Source: REBR01 sp033721915 (GTDB lineage Bacteria > Pseudomonadota > Gammaproteobacteria > Pseudomonadales > Oleiphilaceae). Taken from it: a stretch of 64,000 nucleotides of DNA. The notes under the pieces were generated by a model. It saw only the letters and a list, made by a program, of their open reading frames with translations, made no database searches and was not told the DNA's origin. The stretch covers positions 38,984-102,983 of the forward strand of contig JAWWAC010000006.1 in NCBI GenBank assembly GCA_033721915.1. The letters run 5' to 3'. Positions 1-8,785 of this stretch are shown here, piece by piece. Made by a program: the position numbers and the translations under genes. Within the stretch, counting starts at the first letter, position 1, and the number at the start of each line of letters is the position of its first letter.

Positions 1-1
1 G

Positions 2-457
2 AGCGAGTCACTGCTGGCGGGGCATATTCACCGGGGTTTCCGCAGTGAGCTGGTGTGGACACTCAGCCTTCGTGTTGCGGCACTGCTGCTGCTGACGGCG
101 ATGGTGTGGCTGTTCTTCTACCAGCCCCAGCCGGACCTCACGGAAGCCTCGGTGGCACAGGCCCTGTGGCACTTTGTGGACCAGGAGCAGGCCCGCAGTG
201 CCTGGCTGGAAAACGGGCTGCAGCTGATGGCGGCCAAGGAGGGGCTGCAGCTGTGGCTGGCACAACAGCTGGTGTCGGTGCCCGGCGCCCACTGGCTGGG
301 GCCGTTGCTGTTATGGCTGCTGGTGTTTGCCGAGCAGGCCCTCTTTGTGGGGGCCTGGCTTCTGGTGTTTAATGGACTCATCCTCACTGGAGTGCGTCAT
401 GGCCGGATCCGACAACACCGTCGCCACACAGGCTCTTCCCCCGTCGCCACACCCTGA
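2..457 (+). CDS. Membrane protein of unknown function, C-terminal part
   Basis: The frame is open from the left edge and ends at a stop at 457, so the gene begins outside the window. The visible part is about 151 residues. It shows a hydrophobic segment (LRVAALLLLTAMVWLFFYQ), a soluble stretch of about 60 residues, and a second strong hydrophobic segment (PLLLWLLVFAEQALFVGAW). It ends in a basic tail (RHGRIRQHRRH). This looks like an inner-membrane protein with a periplasmic loop between two membrane spans. I do not recognise a family. The next gene starts inside its 3' end, so the two are probably cotranscribed and translationally coupled. Confidence 0.6.
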   Translation, partial: SESLLAGHIHRGFRSELVWTLSLRVAALLLLTAMVWLFFYQPQPDLTEASVAQALWHFVDQEQARSAWLENGLQLMAAKEGLQLWLAQQLVSVPGAHWLGPLLLWLLVFAEQALFVGAWLLVFNGLILTGVRHGRIRQHRRHTGSSPVATP

Positions 458-1592
458 ATGCCGGCCCATGAATGCCGGCCACTGGCAGGGGGCGGTCCGG
501 CTGTTGCTGGCACTGGGCCTGATGGCTCTCCTGTTCTGGCTGATGGGCGAGCAGGGCCAGCACCACTGGCAGGACCCGCAGATCCATATCACCGCCAATG
601 ACCAGCACTACCGCCTGACCCCCCGGGAACTGGGAGAGCTGCAACGTTTCTCCAGGGACTATATCCAGACCCGCTCGGAACAGGGCCAGGCTTCACTGGC
701 GGCCATCACGGAAGCCCACCTGGACCGGCTTTTTGCCCGTGTGGAAGGGCAGATACCGGTGTTTCTGGACTGGCACTACTCCCTGCAGGGGGAATACAGC
801 CGGATGGGCATGGGTCTGGCTTACTGGCTGGGCTGGGATGAAGGGGACTTTGTGCGGCAAAAGGCCGAGCAGGTACTCTTTCACGAGAGCCACTGGGAGG
901 ACTCACTGAAGCGCCTTGAGAGCCGCGCCATGGCGACACTGGTGCGTGAGGACCGGCTGACCCGTGAAGGCTGGATGGCCGGCATCCTGGAGCGGCTGGC
1001 GCCGCACCGGGTGCCGGCGCCCATCAACGGGGGAGGAGGAGAGGATTCCACCGACAGGCCACGGCTGTCCATGGACGCGTTGCAGCGTGATATGGCCGGG
1101 GTGAGCCTGTTGTCCATGAATGAGCGACTCTCACTGAGCGGCGGTGGTGCAGTGGCCGGTGTGGTGTTGTGGCGCGGTGCGGCCCGTGGGGCGGCGGCAC
1201 TGGGTGGCCGCCGTGTTGCGGCCCAGGGCGCCGGGCGGGGTGCGGCCCGCATCGGTGCCGGAGCGGCCGGCGGGGCCCTGGCCTGTGCACCGGGCGGCCC
1301 GCTGGCACTGACCTGTGCCGTGGCCGCGGGCACCCTGGCCTGGGTGGGGCTGGACTGGGCGCTGCTCAAGGGGGAGGAGCTGTTGGGCCGTGATGAGATG
1401 GAGGCGGCACTGCAGAAGAGTCTTGCGGGGCTGCGCCAGGAGGTGGAAGGGCCGCTACAGGGGGCACTGGCCGCTGAGCTGCAGCAGCACCATGAGAGGA
1501 TGCAGCAGCGCATCAGCGGCCATTTTCTGCCACTGCAGGGCCCCCTTTCAGACCGTCAGGTGCCATCAGAAGGCGTAGACAGCCCCCAGTGA
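399..1592 (+). CDS. Hypothetical membrane-anchored protein with glycine-rich segment
   Basis: The protein has about 397 residues. The start at 399 is preceded by GGAG with good spacing and overlaps the upstream gene by 59 bases; ATG 468 is the alternative. Near the N-terminus is one membrane span (LLLALGLMALLFWLMG). A charged region of about 200 residues follows, then a Gly/Ala-rich hydrophobic stretch around residues 250-340 with glycine-zipper-like spacing. The last part is helical and charged. I recognise no catalytic motif. Coupling to the preceding membrane protein suggests that the two act together in the envelope. The last 27 bases overlap the convergent porin gene. Confidence 0.6.
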   Translation: MAGSDNTVATQALPPSPHPECRPMNAGHWQGAVRLLLALGLMALLFWLMGEQGQHHWQDPQIHITANDQHYRLTPRELGELQRFSRDYIQTRSEQGQASLAAITEAHLDRLFARVEGQIPVFLDWHYSLQGEYSRMGMGLAYWLGWDEGDFVRQKAEQVLFHESHWEDSLKRLESRAMATLVREDRLTREGWMAGILERLAPHRVPAPINGGGGEDSTDRPRLSMDALQRDMAGVSLLSMNERLSLSGGGAVAGVVLWRGAARGAAALGGRRVAAQGAGRGAARIGAGAAGGALACAPGGPLALTCAVAAGTLAWVGLDWALLKGEELLGRDEMEAALQKSLAGLRQEVEGPLQGALAAELQQHHERMQQRISGHFLPLQGPLSDRQVPSEGVDSPQ

Positions 1593-2588
1593 CAGGGCCC
1601 TGGCGGTTTCATCCGGGGCACCGGGCTGGCTGAGTGTGCTGGGCTCGCGCCACGGGGCCAGCGTCTGGGCCTGCTCATTGGCCACCAGGGCCACATTGGC
1701 GTAAAACTGCAGCTCCGGGGCGTACTGGTGACTGACCCCCAGTGCCAGTTGACTGGCGCCCAGGTGGCCGTTGTCGGCATCCAGCCACTGGTACTGGGCG
1801 CGCAGTGCACTCTTGCCGGTTAACTGGTAGCGCGTGCCCAGGCTGTAGACCCGGTCGTCGGGGTCCGTGGCGCTCTGGGCGAAACCGGTAAAACGCCAGT
1901 CCGTCACTGTGTAGCTGGCCGCAATGCGGGTGACATTGCGCTCGTCGTCCGGGTTGACCCGGTACCAGCGTTCGTGGGCCAGGGCGGCGTAGAGCCCGCC
2001 CAGGCGGAATGACACGGAGCCGCTGACGGCGTCGTTCCGGTTGTCGTCCTCGGCATTGTCGATGTTGCGGGTCTCAGCGGAATAGTGCAGCTCCCCCTGA
2101 AAGCCGTTGAGTATGGGGGTGCGGTAGGCGATGCCGTGTCTGAAGCGCTCGTCAAACCCCTGGGACGTCCCCACCTTGTTGCGGCTCAGGTTGCGCAGGT
2201 CCCCCAGCTGATCCGGAAACAGATCCACCCGGTTGCGCAGCACCTTGCTGGGGGTGTCGAATTGCCCCGCGCGCAACAGCCCCCAGTAACCGGTCAGGCC
2301 CAGAAAGCTGTTGCGGCTGGTCAGTGCCCGGTTGTTATCGGTGTTGATGTCCACCTGGCCTTCCAGCTGCACCAGTGCCGTGAGATTGCGGTCGAACACG
2401 TGGCTGGCGCGGAAGCCCAGCCGGCTGGCGTTGCTGGCCACATTCAGGGCGCGATAATCCGCCCCGTCGTCCATCAGGATCGCCGCCAGGTGAGCGCGAC
2501 CGTAAACGTCCACATTGCTGTCCGCCGGCGCCAGTGCCGGGCTGAGGGTCAGTGCCAGAAGGCTGGCCCTGAGGGCGATTCGCGACAT
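1566..2588 (-). CDS. Gram-negative general porin (Porin_4 type)
   Basis: This protein of about 340 residues has a signal peptide (MSRIALRASLLALTLSPALA) and a mature start typical of trimeric beta-barrel porins (VDVYGRAHLAAILMDD). The conserved stretch ASRLGFRASH follows, then RNSFLGLTGYWGLLRAGQFD, and the protein ends in an aromatic residue (GAVYAF), the usual outer-membrane assembly signal. Alternating amphipathic strands run throughout. The start at 2588 has GGAG upstream; an in-frame start at 2636 would only bury the signal peptide. Such porins pass small hydrophilic or anionic solutes, but substrate preference cannot be read here. It lies 51 bases downstream of the chemoreceptor gene on the same strand. 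Confidence 0.85.
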   Translation of the reverse strand: MSRIALRASLLALTLSPALAPADSNVDVYGRAHLAAILMDDGADYRALNVASNASRLGFRASHVFDRNLTALVQLEGQVDINTDNNRALTSRNSFLGLTGYWGLLRAGQFDTPSKVLRNRVDLFPDQLGDLRNLSRNKVGTSQGFDERFRHGIAYRTPILNGFQGELHYSAETRNIDNAEDDNRNDAVSGSVSFRLGGLYAALAHERWYRVNPDDERNVTRIAASYTVTDWRFTGFAQSATDPDDRVYSLGTRYQLTGKSALRAQYQWLDADNGHLGASQLALGVSHQYAPELQFYANVALVANEQAQTLAPWREPSTLSQPGAPDETARALSLGAVYAF

Positions 2589-2639
2589 GGGTGTCGGCTC
2601 CGGTTTTGAGGGGGCGGCTGTGTGGCTCAGTGCCATCCG

Positions 2640-4568
2640 TCACACCTTGAACCGGTGCATTTCATCCCGCAACTGCTCGGCCAGCCGTGACAGGGCATCA
2701 CTGGCCTGTGCGGACTGTCCGACACTGTTGGCGGACTCCTCACCCAGGTCATTGATGCGCTGGATGTTTTCATTGATCTCACGGGAGGCGGAGCTCTGCT
2801 CCTCCGTGGCGCTGGCGATCTGCTGAATCATGTCGTGGATATGGGCGACGGCCTCACTGACGCCATTCAGCGCCTGGTCCGCCAGTTCGGACTGCTGATG
2901 GCAGTGGCCGGCCCGCTCGCTGCTCTGGGTCATGGCACGGACCGCCTCGTCGGCCCGTGACTGGAGCTGGTCGATCACCTGCTGGATTTCACGGGTGGAG
3001 TCGTCGGTGCGCTTGGCCAGGCTGCGCACCTCGTCCGCCACCACGGCAAAGCCACGGCCGCTCTCACCGGCACGGGCGGCCTCGATGGAGGCGTTCAGTG
3101 CCAGCAGGTTGGTCTGGTCCGCCACCGCCTTGATCACCTCCAGCACGGTGCCGATCTTGTCCGTGCCCTGTTTCAGTGCCTGTATCACTTCGCCGGCGCG
3201 GTGGATGTCGCCGGACAACTGGCCGATGGAGGCGGTGGTGTCCCGCACCACCTGCTTGCCATTGCCCGCCTCACGGTGGGCATGGTCCGCGCTGTCCGCC
3301 GCCGCCTGGGCGTTGCGGGCCACCTCTTCCACGGTGCTGGTCATTTCTGTCATGGCGGAGGCCGCGCTGTTGAGTTCGCTGGTCTGGTTTTTCACCCCGT
3401 TGTCGGTGCTCTGGCTGATCTGGTGCATTTCCGTGGCGGAGGCGGCTATCTCCTGGGCATAACCCGTGATCTGCCCGATCATGTGGCGCAGGTTTTTCTG
3501 CATGTCCGCCACACCGGCCAGCAGGCTGCTGTTGTCCCCCCTGTTCAGTTCCACCGGCTGTGTCAGGTCCCCCTGGGCCACGGCGGTGACCACCTCGGCC
3601 ACATAGGCCGGGTCACCGCCGAGACGGCGGGTCACGGAGCGCACCAGCAGCAGTGTCGCGGCAACCGCCACGGCCGCGATCAGTGTGGCCAGTGCAATCA
3701 GCAGCCAGAACACCTGCCTCACATCGGCCATGGCCAGATGCCTGTCGGTTTCCACCACCAGCCCCCAGTTGAGCATGGGCAGGTGGATATAGCTGCCCAC
3801 CACCTCGTCACCCCGGGCATTGCGGTACAGTCCGGCGCCGCTTTCTCCCCGGGCTATGGCCCCGGAGGCCTGTGTAGCAATGGCGCGGCCACTGTCGAGG
3901 CTGTCTGTGCCGGTGAGCAGTTCCTGGTCGCTGTTGATCAGGTAGGATTCGCTGCCCGCCCCGCGTGCCATGTCCCGCACCCGCTCAGTGAGCATGGCCA
4001 GGTCCACGGCGCCCCGCATGACACCGACAATTTCATCGCCGTCGCGGATGGGAATGGCCACGGTACTGACACGGTTGCCCGTGGCCCTGGAAATGATCGG
4101 CTGTGAGAACACGTCCTCACCGGCAATGGCCTGACGGAACCAGGCCCGGTCCGGCACATTGAAGTTGTTGGCCTCAGCGGGACTCAGGACCCGGGCCGCG
4201 CCATCGTAACTGACCCCGACCTGCCCACGGCCATCCGGTGAGAGAACAAAAATGGTGTCGTAATGGCCATTGTGGTCGGCAATCCGTGCCAGCAGATGGT
4301 TGAGCTCTTCCGTGTCCCCCTCAACGGCGGCGTCCAGTCCGGCCAGGTAGCGCATTTCATCCTGCCGGGCCAGCAGCCAGTCCCGGAAGGACTGGGCGTG
4401 CCTTTCACCGGTGCCCTGGAGATCATTGATGATGGCCCTGGTGTGGGCGTCCCGATACTGCATAAAGGCCAGACTGGTCACCAGAAAGGTGGCGACCACC
4501 ACCAGTGCGGTAATCATCAGCGTCAGCCGGGTGGCGAAACCCGGTTTGAAGAAAGAGTCGAGTGACAT
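2640..4568 (-). CDS. Methyl-accepting chemotaxis protein with dCache sensor
   Basis: This transmembrane chemoreceptor has about 642 residues. TM1 is near residues 14-36. A periplasmic double-Cache domain follows (DTIFVLSPDGRGQVGVSYDG; DRAWFRQAIAGEDVFSQPII), then TM2 near 285-308 (FWLLIALATLIAAVAVAATL), a HAMP linker and a long signalling coiled coil. The hairpin tip is recognisable (DQTNLLALNASIEAARAGE). dCache receptors usually bind amino acids, organic acids or amines directly; the ligand here is unknown. The frame stays open far upstream, antisense to the neighbouring dehydrogenase, but the membrane anchor right after 4568 fixes the start. No C-terminal CheR-binding pentapeptide is visible. 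Confidence 0.93.
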   Translation of the reverse strand: MSLDSFFKPGFATRLTLMITALVVVATFLVTSLAFMQYRDAHTRAIINDLQGTGERHAQSFRDWLLARQDEMRYLAGLDAAVEGDTEELNHLLARIADHNGHYDTIFVLSPDGRGQVGVSYDGAARVLSPAEANNFNVPDRAWFRQAIAGEDVFSQPIISRATGNRVSTVAIPIRDGDEIVGVMRGAVDLAMLTERVRDMARGAGSESYLINSDQELLTGTDSLDSGRAIATQASGAIARGESGAGLYRNARGDEVVGSYIHLPMLNWGLVVETDRHLAMADVRQVFWLLIALATLIAAVAVAATLLLVRSVTRRLGGDPAYVAEVVTAVAQGDLTQPVELNRGDNSSLLAGVADMQKNLRHMIGQITGYAQEIAASATEMHQISQSTDNGVKNQTSELNSAASAMTEMTSTVEEVARNAQAAADSADHAHREAGNGKQVVRDTTASIGQLSGDIHRAGEVIQALKQGTDKIGTVLEVIKAVADQTNLLALNASIEAARAGESGRGFAVVADEVRSLAKRTDDSTREIQQVIDQLQSRADEAVRAMTQSSERAGHCHQQSELADQALNGVSEAVAHIHDMIQQIASATEEQSSASREINENIQRINDLGEESANSVGQSAQASDALSRLAEQLRDEMHRFKV

Positions 4569-4844
4569 GTTCTGGTTTCCGTTTTCTGCTGCTGTCTGGA
4601 AGTCTTTACTGTTAATGGGATACCCGTGATTGTTGAGGGTTTGCCAGTCGTCAGGGGCCATAAAAAAGAGTAGATGAAAATAAAGGCTTGTATAGACGGG
4701 TTTGCCCCTTTTCTGCCGGGCACAGGGCCGGGCAAAGGGAAAAGACGGATTCGCCACGGACTCCGGGTGAGGCCTCGTGACCGGGACACGGCTTGCTGCG
4801 ACAATAAGTGCCTTGCCAAACGGACAGAAAAGGGGAGTGACAGA

Positions 4845-5807
4845 GTGAGCAAAGCCGTCTTTCTGGATGCGGACACGCTGGGACGTGATGTGGATCTGCA
4901 ACCACTGCAACAGGCCGCCAGCCTGGTGTGTTACGCCACCACGGCGCCGGAGCAGGTGGCCCAGAGGCTGGCCGGTGCGGAGGTGGCCGTGGTCAACAAG
5001 GTGGTGCTGGGTGAGCGTCATTTCGCCGCCGCGCCCCAGCTGCGGGGTATTGTGGTCACCGCCACCGGGGTCAACAACATTGACCTGGAGGCCGCCAAAG
5101 CCCGGGGGATCCGGGTGGTGAACGCGGTGGGCTACGCCCGCCCGGTACTGGTGCAGCACACCTTCTCTCTGATTCTGGCGCTGAGCAACCACCTGCTGGA
5201 TTATGTGTCGGATACCCGCGCAGGGCGCTGGCAGCGCAGCGAGATGTTCTGCCGCATGGACCACCCCATCCGGGAACTTTCGGGAAAGACACTGGGGCTG
5301 ATCGGTTACGGGGACCTGGGCCAGGGGGTGGCCCGTGTGGCGGAGGCTTTTGGCATGACCGTGCGTCTGGCCGCCAGGCCGGGGCAGGAGGGTGAGCGTG
5401 TGGATGGCCTGTTGCGCGAGCCACTGGAGACACTGCTGCCGGAGCTGGACGTGCTGTCCATTCACTGCCTGCTCAGTGACCAGACACGGCACCTGATCGA
5501 CCGCCCCCAGCTGGAAGCCATGAAACCCTCGGCCCTGGTGATCAATACCGCCCGTGGCGGCATTGTGGCGGAGCAGGCACTGGCGGATGCCCTGCGTGAG
5601 GGACAGATTGCCGGTGCCGGCGTGGACGTGCTGACACAGGAGCCACCGGCGGCGGGCAACCCGTTGCTGGCGGACGACATCCCCAACCTGCTGGTCACCC
5701 CCCATTGTGCCTGGGCCAGCCGCGAAGCCCGTCAGCGCATGGTGCAGCAAAGCGCCGAGAATCTCAGTGCCCTTCTGGCGGGGCGACTGAGCCGCTGGGT
5801 GGTGTAA
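4845..5807 (+). CDS. D-2-hydroxyacid dehydrogenase (glycerate/hydroxypyruvate reductase type)
   Basis: The protein has about 320 residues and reduces 2-oxoacids with NAD(P)H. It shows the Rossmann motif LGLIGYGDLGQGVARVAEAF and the catalytic Arg in INTARGG. The catalytic Glu lies in VDVLTQEPP and the catalytic His in TPHCAW, all in family order. The GTG start at 4845 is chosen because GGGGAG lies seven bases upstream and the protein then begins at normal length; earlier in-frame codons have no homology value. The family includes hydroxypyruvate, glyoxylate and 2-ketogluconate reductases, and I cannot choose among them. Its TAA overlaps the ATG of the next gene, so translation of the two is coupled. 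Confidence 0.88.
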   Translation: MSKAVFLDADTLGRDVDLQPLQQAASLVCYATTAPEQVAQRLAGAEVAVVNKVVLGERHFAAAPQLRGIVVTATGVNNIDLEAAKARGIRVVNAVGYARPVLVQHTFSLILALSNHLLDYVSDTRAGRWQRSEMFCRMDHPIRELSGKTLGLIGYGDLGQGVARVAEAFGMTVRLAARPGQEGERVDGLLREPLETLLPELDVLSIHCLLSDQTRHLIDRPQLEAMKPSALVINTARGGIVAEQALADALREGQIAGAGVDVLTQEPPAAGNPLLADDIPNLLVTPHCAWASREARQRMVQQSAENLSALLAGRLSRWVV

Positions 5808-6433
5808 TGGCCACTGCGGGACTGACGGGGTGGCAGCGTATGACCCGGGCGGGACACTCAACCATGGGCACACTCACTGAACTGGCCAAGACCCGTCTGG
5901 CACCGGTGCTGGGGGAGGGGGCACTGGCGGTGGACGCCACGGCGGGCAATGGCCACGACTGTCTCTTTCTGGCCGGCGCCGTGGGGGAGTCCGGCCATGT
6001 CTGGGCCTGTGATATCCAGCAGGCGGCACTGGACACGACCGCACAGCGGCTGGCCGACGCGTCCCTACGGCACCGGGTCACGCTGGTGCGGGACTGCCAC
6101 GAGCGACTCACACACTGGCTGCCCCGGCGGGCCCACGAGCGGCTCTCCGCCGTGATGTTCAACCTGGGTTACCTGCCCGGTGGCGACCACTCACTGGTCA
6201 CCACGGCCGGGGGGACGGTGGCGGCCCTGTCCCAGGCGGCTTCGCTGCTGGCCCTCGGGGGGAAACTGAGTGTGCTGGTCTACCGGGGCCACCCACAGGC
6301 CATGGAGGAATACCACCGTGTGCTGGACTGGTGCCGGGAAAGCCCGCTGGCGCTGGATGTAGAGCGTTTTGACGGCGCCGGTGACCCCCATGGCACCAGC
6401 CCGGTTCTCCTGATCGCCAGCCTTCGGCAGTAA
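5807..6433 (+). CDS. Class I SAM-dependent methyltransferase (YtqB/rRNA methylase-like)
   Basis: This protein of about 208 residues has the SAM-binding motif I (AVDATAGNGHDCLFLAGAVG), an acidic motif II (VWACDIQQAAL) and a motif IV-like NLGYLPGGDH. The last resembles the NLGYLPG signature of the YtqB/rRNA_methylase (PF06962) family. Members of that family methylate RNA, including a tRNA wobble uridine derivative in Gram-positive bacteria. The ATG at 5807 overlaps the preceding stop (TAATG); ATG 5840 is the alternative. Coupling to a hydroxyacid dehydrogenase is not mechanistically obvious and may simply reflect operon packing. Confidence 0.78.
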   Translation: MATAGLTGWQRMTRAGHSTMGTLTELAKTRLAPVLGEGALAVDATAGNGHDCLFLAGAVGESGHVWACDIQQAALDTTAQRLADASLRHRVTLVRDCHERLTHWLPRRAHERLSAVMFNLGYLPGGDHSLVTTAGGTVAALSQAASLLALGGKLSVLVYRGHPQAMEEYHRVLDWCRESPLALDVERFDGAGDPHGTSPVLLIASLRQ

Positions 6434-6541
6434 TGGCTTGCTCCATTGGGCCATGTCACTTAAGGTCATCAGACTTCGTCCAGTGTGAGCATGTTGTCAT
6501 GCCATGCTGAGTCTCCCCCCAAGCAGTCAGGAGTAGTCTCC

Positions 6542-8098
6542 ATGAGCAGTCGCAGCGACGAGCAGGATCGCATCGGCATGAACGCCAGTTTTGGCGATCC
6601 CTGGGTACTGGGACTCAGCGCCGGCTTTATCGTGTTGTTTCTCGTTCTTTCCATGGTCAATCTTGAGGGCGTCTCGGACGCGGTAGGCAGCGGTTTTGCC
6701 TGGGCGGCCAGGGTGATGGGCTCCTATTTCCAGCTGTTGCTGCTGGCCACGTTTTTTATTGCCCTGGGTGTGGCAGTTTCCCCCGCGGCCAATGCCAAGA
6801 TCGGCAATCTGGAGCGGCCCGAGCTGAGCACCTTCAAGTGGCTCTCCATCATCATGTGTACCCTGCTGGCCGGTGGCGGTGTGTTTTTCGCCGCCGGTGA
6901 GCCGGTGGCCCACTTCCTGCACACACCGCCGGCCTTCTCCGCCGAGGCGGGCACCCCGGAGGCCGTGGCCGGTGCACTGGCCCAGTCCTTCATGCACTGG
7001 GGCTTTCTGGCCTGGGCGGTGCTGGGCACCCTGACGGCCATCGTTCTGGCCCATTCCCACTATGTCAAAGGCCAGCCACTGCAGCCACGGACACTGCTGT
7101 TCCCGGTCTTTGGCGAGCGACTCATGCGAGGCCCACTGGGCAGTGTGGTGGATGCGGTCTGCGTGATTTCCGTGGTGGCGGGCACCGTGGGCCCCATCGG
7201 CTTTCTGGCCACCCAGGTGAGCTACGGCCTGCACGAGCTTTTCGGCTTTCCACAGGGCTACGCCACCCAACTGGGCATTCTGGTGTTGCTGGGTGCCATC
7301 TATGTCACCTCCGCCATGACCGGCATCCACCGGGGCATCCAGTTGCTCAGCCGCTTCAATGTGTTTCTGGCACTGGCCATCGGCCTGATTATTTTTGTCT
7401 TCGGCCCCACCCTGTTCCTGGTGAACAGCTACACACAGGCCATGGGCACCTATGTGTCCTCGTTCCTGGATATGGCCACCATGACGGCGGAAACCGCCCC
7501 GGACTGGTGGATGAAGTGGTGGACGGTGTTCTTCTTTGCCTGGTTTATCGGCTATGCACCGCTGATGGCCATGTTTGTGGCCCGCATTTCACGGGGCCGC
7601 AGCATCCGCGAGATGATCATGGCGGTGGCGGTCATGGCCCCCATTGCCACCAGCATCTGGTTTACCCTGCTGGGTGGCTCCGGCATCCACGGGCAGATGA
7701 CCGGGGCTTTTGACCTGACCGAGGCGCTGGGCAACTTCCAGTTCGATGTGGCCACACTGACCGTGGCCCAGTCACTGCCACTGGGCAGCATCATGGCCTG
7801 CGCCATACTGGTGCTCACCACCATCTTTGTTGCCACCACCGGTGACTCCATGAGCTACACCATCTCCATGGCCGCCACCGGCCATGACGAGCCCCGCAAG
7901 TCGGTGCGTGCCTTCTGGGGTGTGGCCATGGCGGCCATGGCGGCGGTGCTGCTGAAAATGGGGGCCGGCCAGATCAGTGCCCTGCAGCAGTTTATCGTGA
8001 TTACCGCCATACCGGTGTCCCTGATCCTGCTGCCCACGCTCTGGACCGGACCCAGGGCGGCCTACCAGATGGCGCGTGAACAGGGACTCGTCAAGTAG
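6542..8098 (+). CDS. BCCT-family transporter, divergent
   Basis: This protein of about 518 residues has roughly twelve hydrophobic segments and the betaine/choline/carnitine transporter architecture. The signature segment is present around WTVFFFAWFIGYAPLMAMF, directly followed by VARISRGRSIREMI, which is the classic BCCT block. In glycine-betaine carriers the first part normally reads like FYWAWWISWAP. Here several of those Trp residues are Phe, Ile or Tyr, so the substrate may differ from betaine. No long cytoplasmic C-terminal osmosensing tail is present. The start at 6542 was chosen because it precedes the conserved N-terminus; an in-frame ATG at 6485 would add 19 residues. Confidence 0.88.
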   Translation: MSSRSDEQDRIGMNASFGDPWVLGLSAGFIVLFLVLSMVNLEGVSDAVGSGFAWAARVMGSYFQLLLLATFFIALGVAVSPAANAKIGNLERPELSTFKWLSIIMCTLLAGGGVFFAAGEPVAHFLHTPPAFSAEAGTPEAVAGALAQSFMHWGFLAWAVLGTLTAIVLAHSHYVKGQPLQPRTLLFPVFGERLMRGPLGSVVDAVCVISVVAGTVGPIGFLATQVSYGLHELFGFPQGYATQLGILVLLGAIYVTSAMTGIHRGIQLLSRFNVFLALAIGLIIFVFGPTLFLVNSYTQAMGTYVSSFLDMATMTAETAPDWWMKWWTVFFFAWFIGYAPLMAMFVARISRGRSIREMIMAVAVMAPIATSIWFTLLGGSGIHGQMTGAFDLTEALGNFQFDVATLTVAQSLPLGSIMACAILVLTTIFVATTGDSMSYTISMAATGHDEPRKSVRAFWGVAMAAMAAVLLKMGAGQISALQQFIVITAIPVSLILLPTLWTGPRAAYQMAREQGLVK

Positions 8099-8222
8099 AC
8101 AAGGGGGGCCGGGATCACTGCCCGGGGCCGTGGAAGTCGTTTTTGAGAGAGTACTGTCCGTGACCCGGAGTGGCAGGGGATTGCGGATTGCCGAGACGGA
8201 ACCGGGCCACACAACAGGCCTG

Positions 8223-8729
8223 TTATTCCTTCAGGCCCTTGCGCTTCGGGGTGTCGTAATAAATCCGTTGCCCCTTGCCGGGGGCCAGGCAGCGGTGCCA
8301 GCAACCCTCATTGAAACGGAGTGTGCAGACGCCGGCCGTGGGCAGTTTGGGAATGGGGCGGTCGGCAAACCGGTTGATAAAGTCCATCAGGTCCGGGTTG
8401 TGGCCCACCAGCCAGATCCGGTCCACATGATCGTCCTGCAGATGCAGCACGGCGGTGATGTCCGCCACACTCCCCAGATACAGGTGCTTCTCCTCGCGGA
8501 TCTCATCCGCCGGGAAGTCCACCTTGTGGGCCATCAGGCGGGCGGTGTCCAGTGTGCGGCAGGCGGGGCTGCACAGGATACGCTCCGGTAACAGGCCCTT
8601 TTGTACCAACCGCTCGCCCATCAGTGGGCTTTCACGCAGCCCCCTGGTGTTGAGCGGGCGGTCCACGTCCGACAGGCTGGGGTCGTCCCAGCTGGACTTG
8701 CCGTGGCGGATCAGCGTCAGCTGTTTCAT
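8223..8729 (-). CDS. sixA: SixA-type histidine phosphatase
   Basis: The protein has about 168 residues and begins with the phosphoglycerate-mutase-like catalytic motif (MKQLTLIRHGKSSW, where RHG holds the phosphohistidine). The second catalytic region (WLVGHNPDL) is near residue 110. SixA proteins remove phosphate from histidine-containing phosphotransfer domains and from PtsO/NPr-type carriers. Its length matches the family. The start at 8729 has a clear AGGAG upstream. It lies downstream of an SDR and a YebC-family gene on the same strand with short gaps, so all three may be cotranscribed. The gene's 3' end is convergent with the BCCT gene. Confidence 0.85.
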   Translation of the reverse strand: MKQLTLIRHGKSSWDDPSLSDVDRPLNTRGLRESPLMGERLVQKGLLPERILCSPACRTLDTARLMAHKVDFPADEIREEKHLYLGSVADITAVLHLQDDHVDRIWLVGHNPDLMDFINRFADRPIPKLPTAGVCTLRFNEGCWHRCLAPGKGQRIYYDTPKRKGLKE

Positions 8730-8785
8730 GATCCACTCCTGTGTGGCCGTGAATGGCGACTTGCCGGGGTTACTGCCCGTCGGCG

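Noticed and set aside
3201..4106. Open frame of about 300 codons antisense to the chemoreceptor
   Set aside because: His/Gly-rich shadow translation of a GC-rich gene with no motif or start signal.
4569..5873. Large N-terminal extension of the chemoreceptor on the minus strand
   Set aside because: The frame remains open only because it is antisense to the GC-rich dehydrogenase; the chemoreceptor starts with its membrane anchor at 4568.
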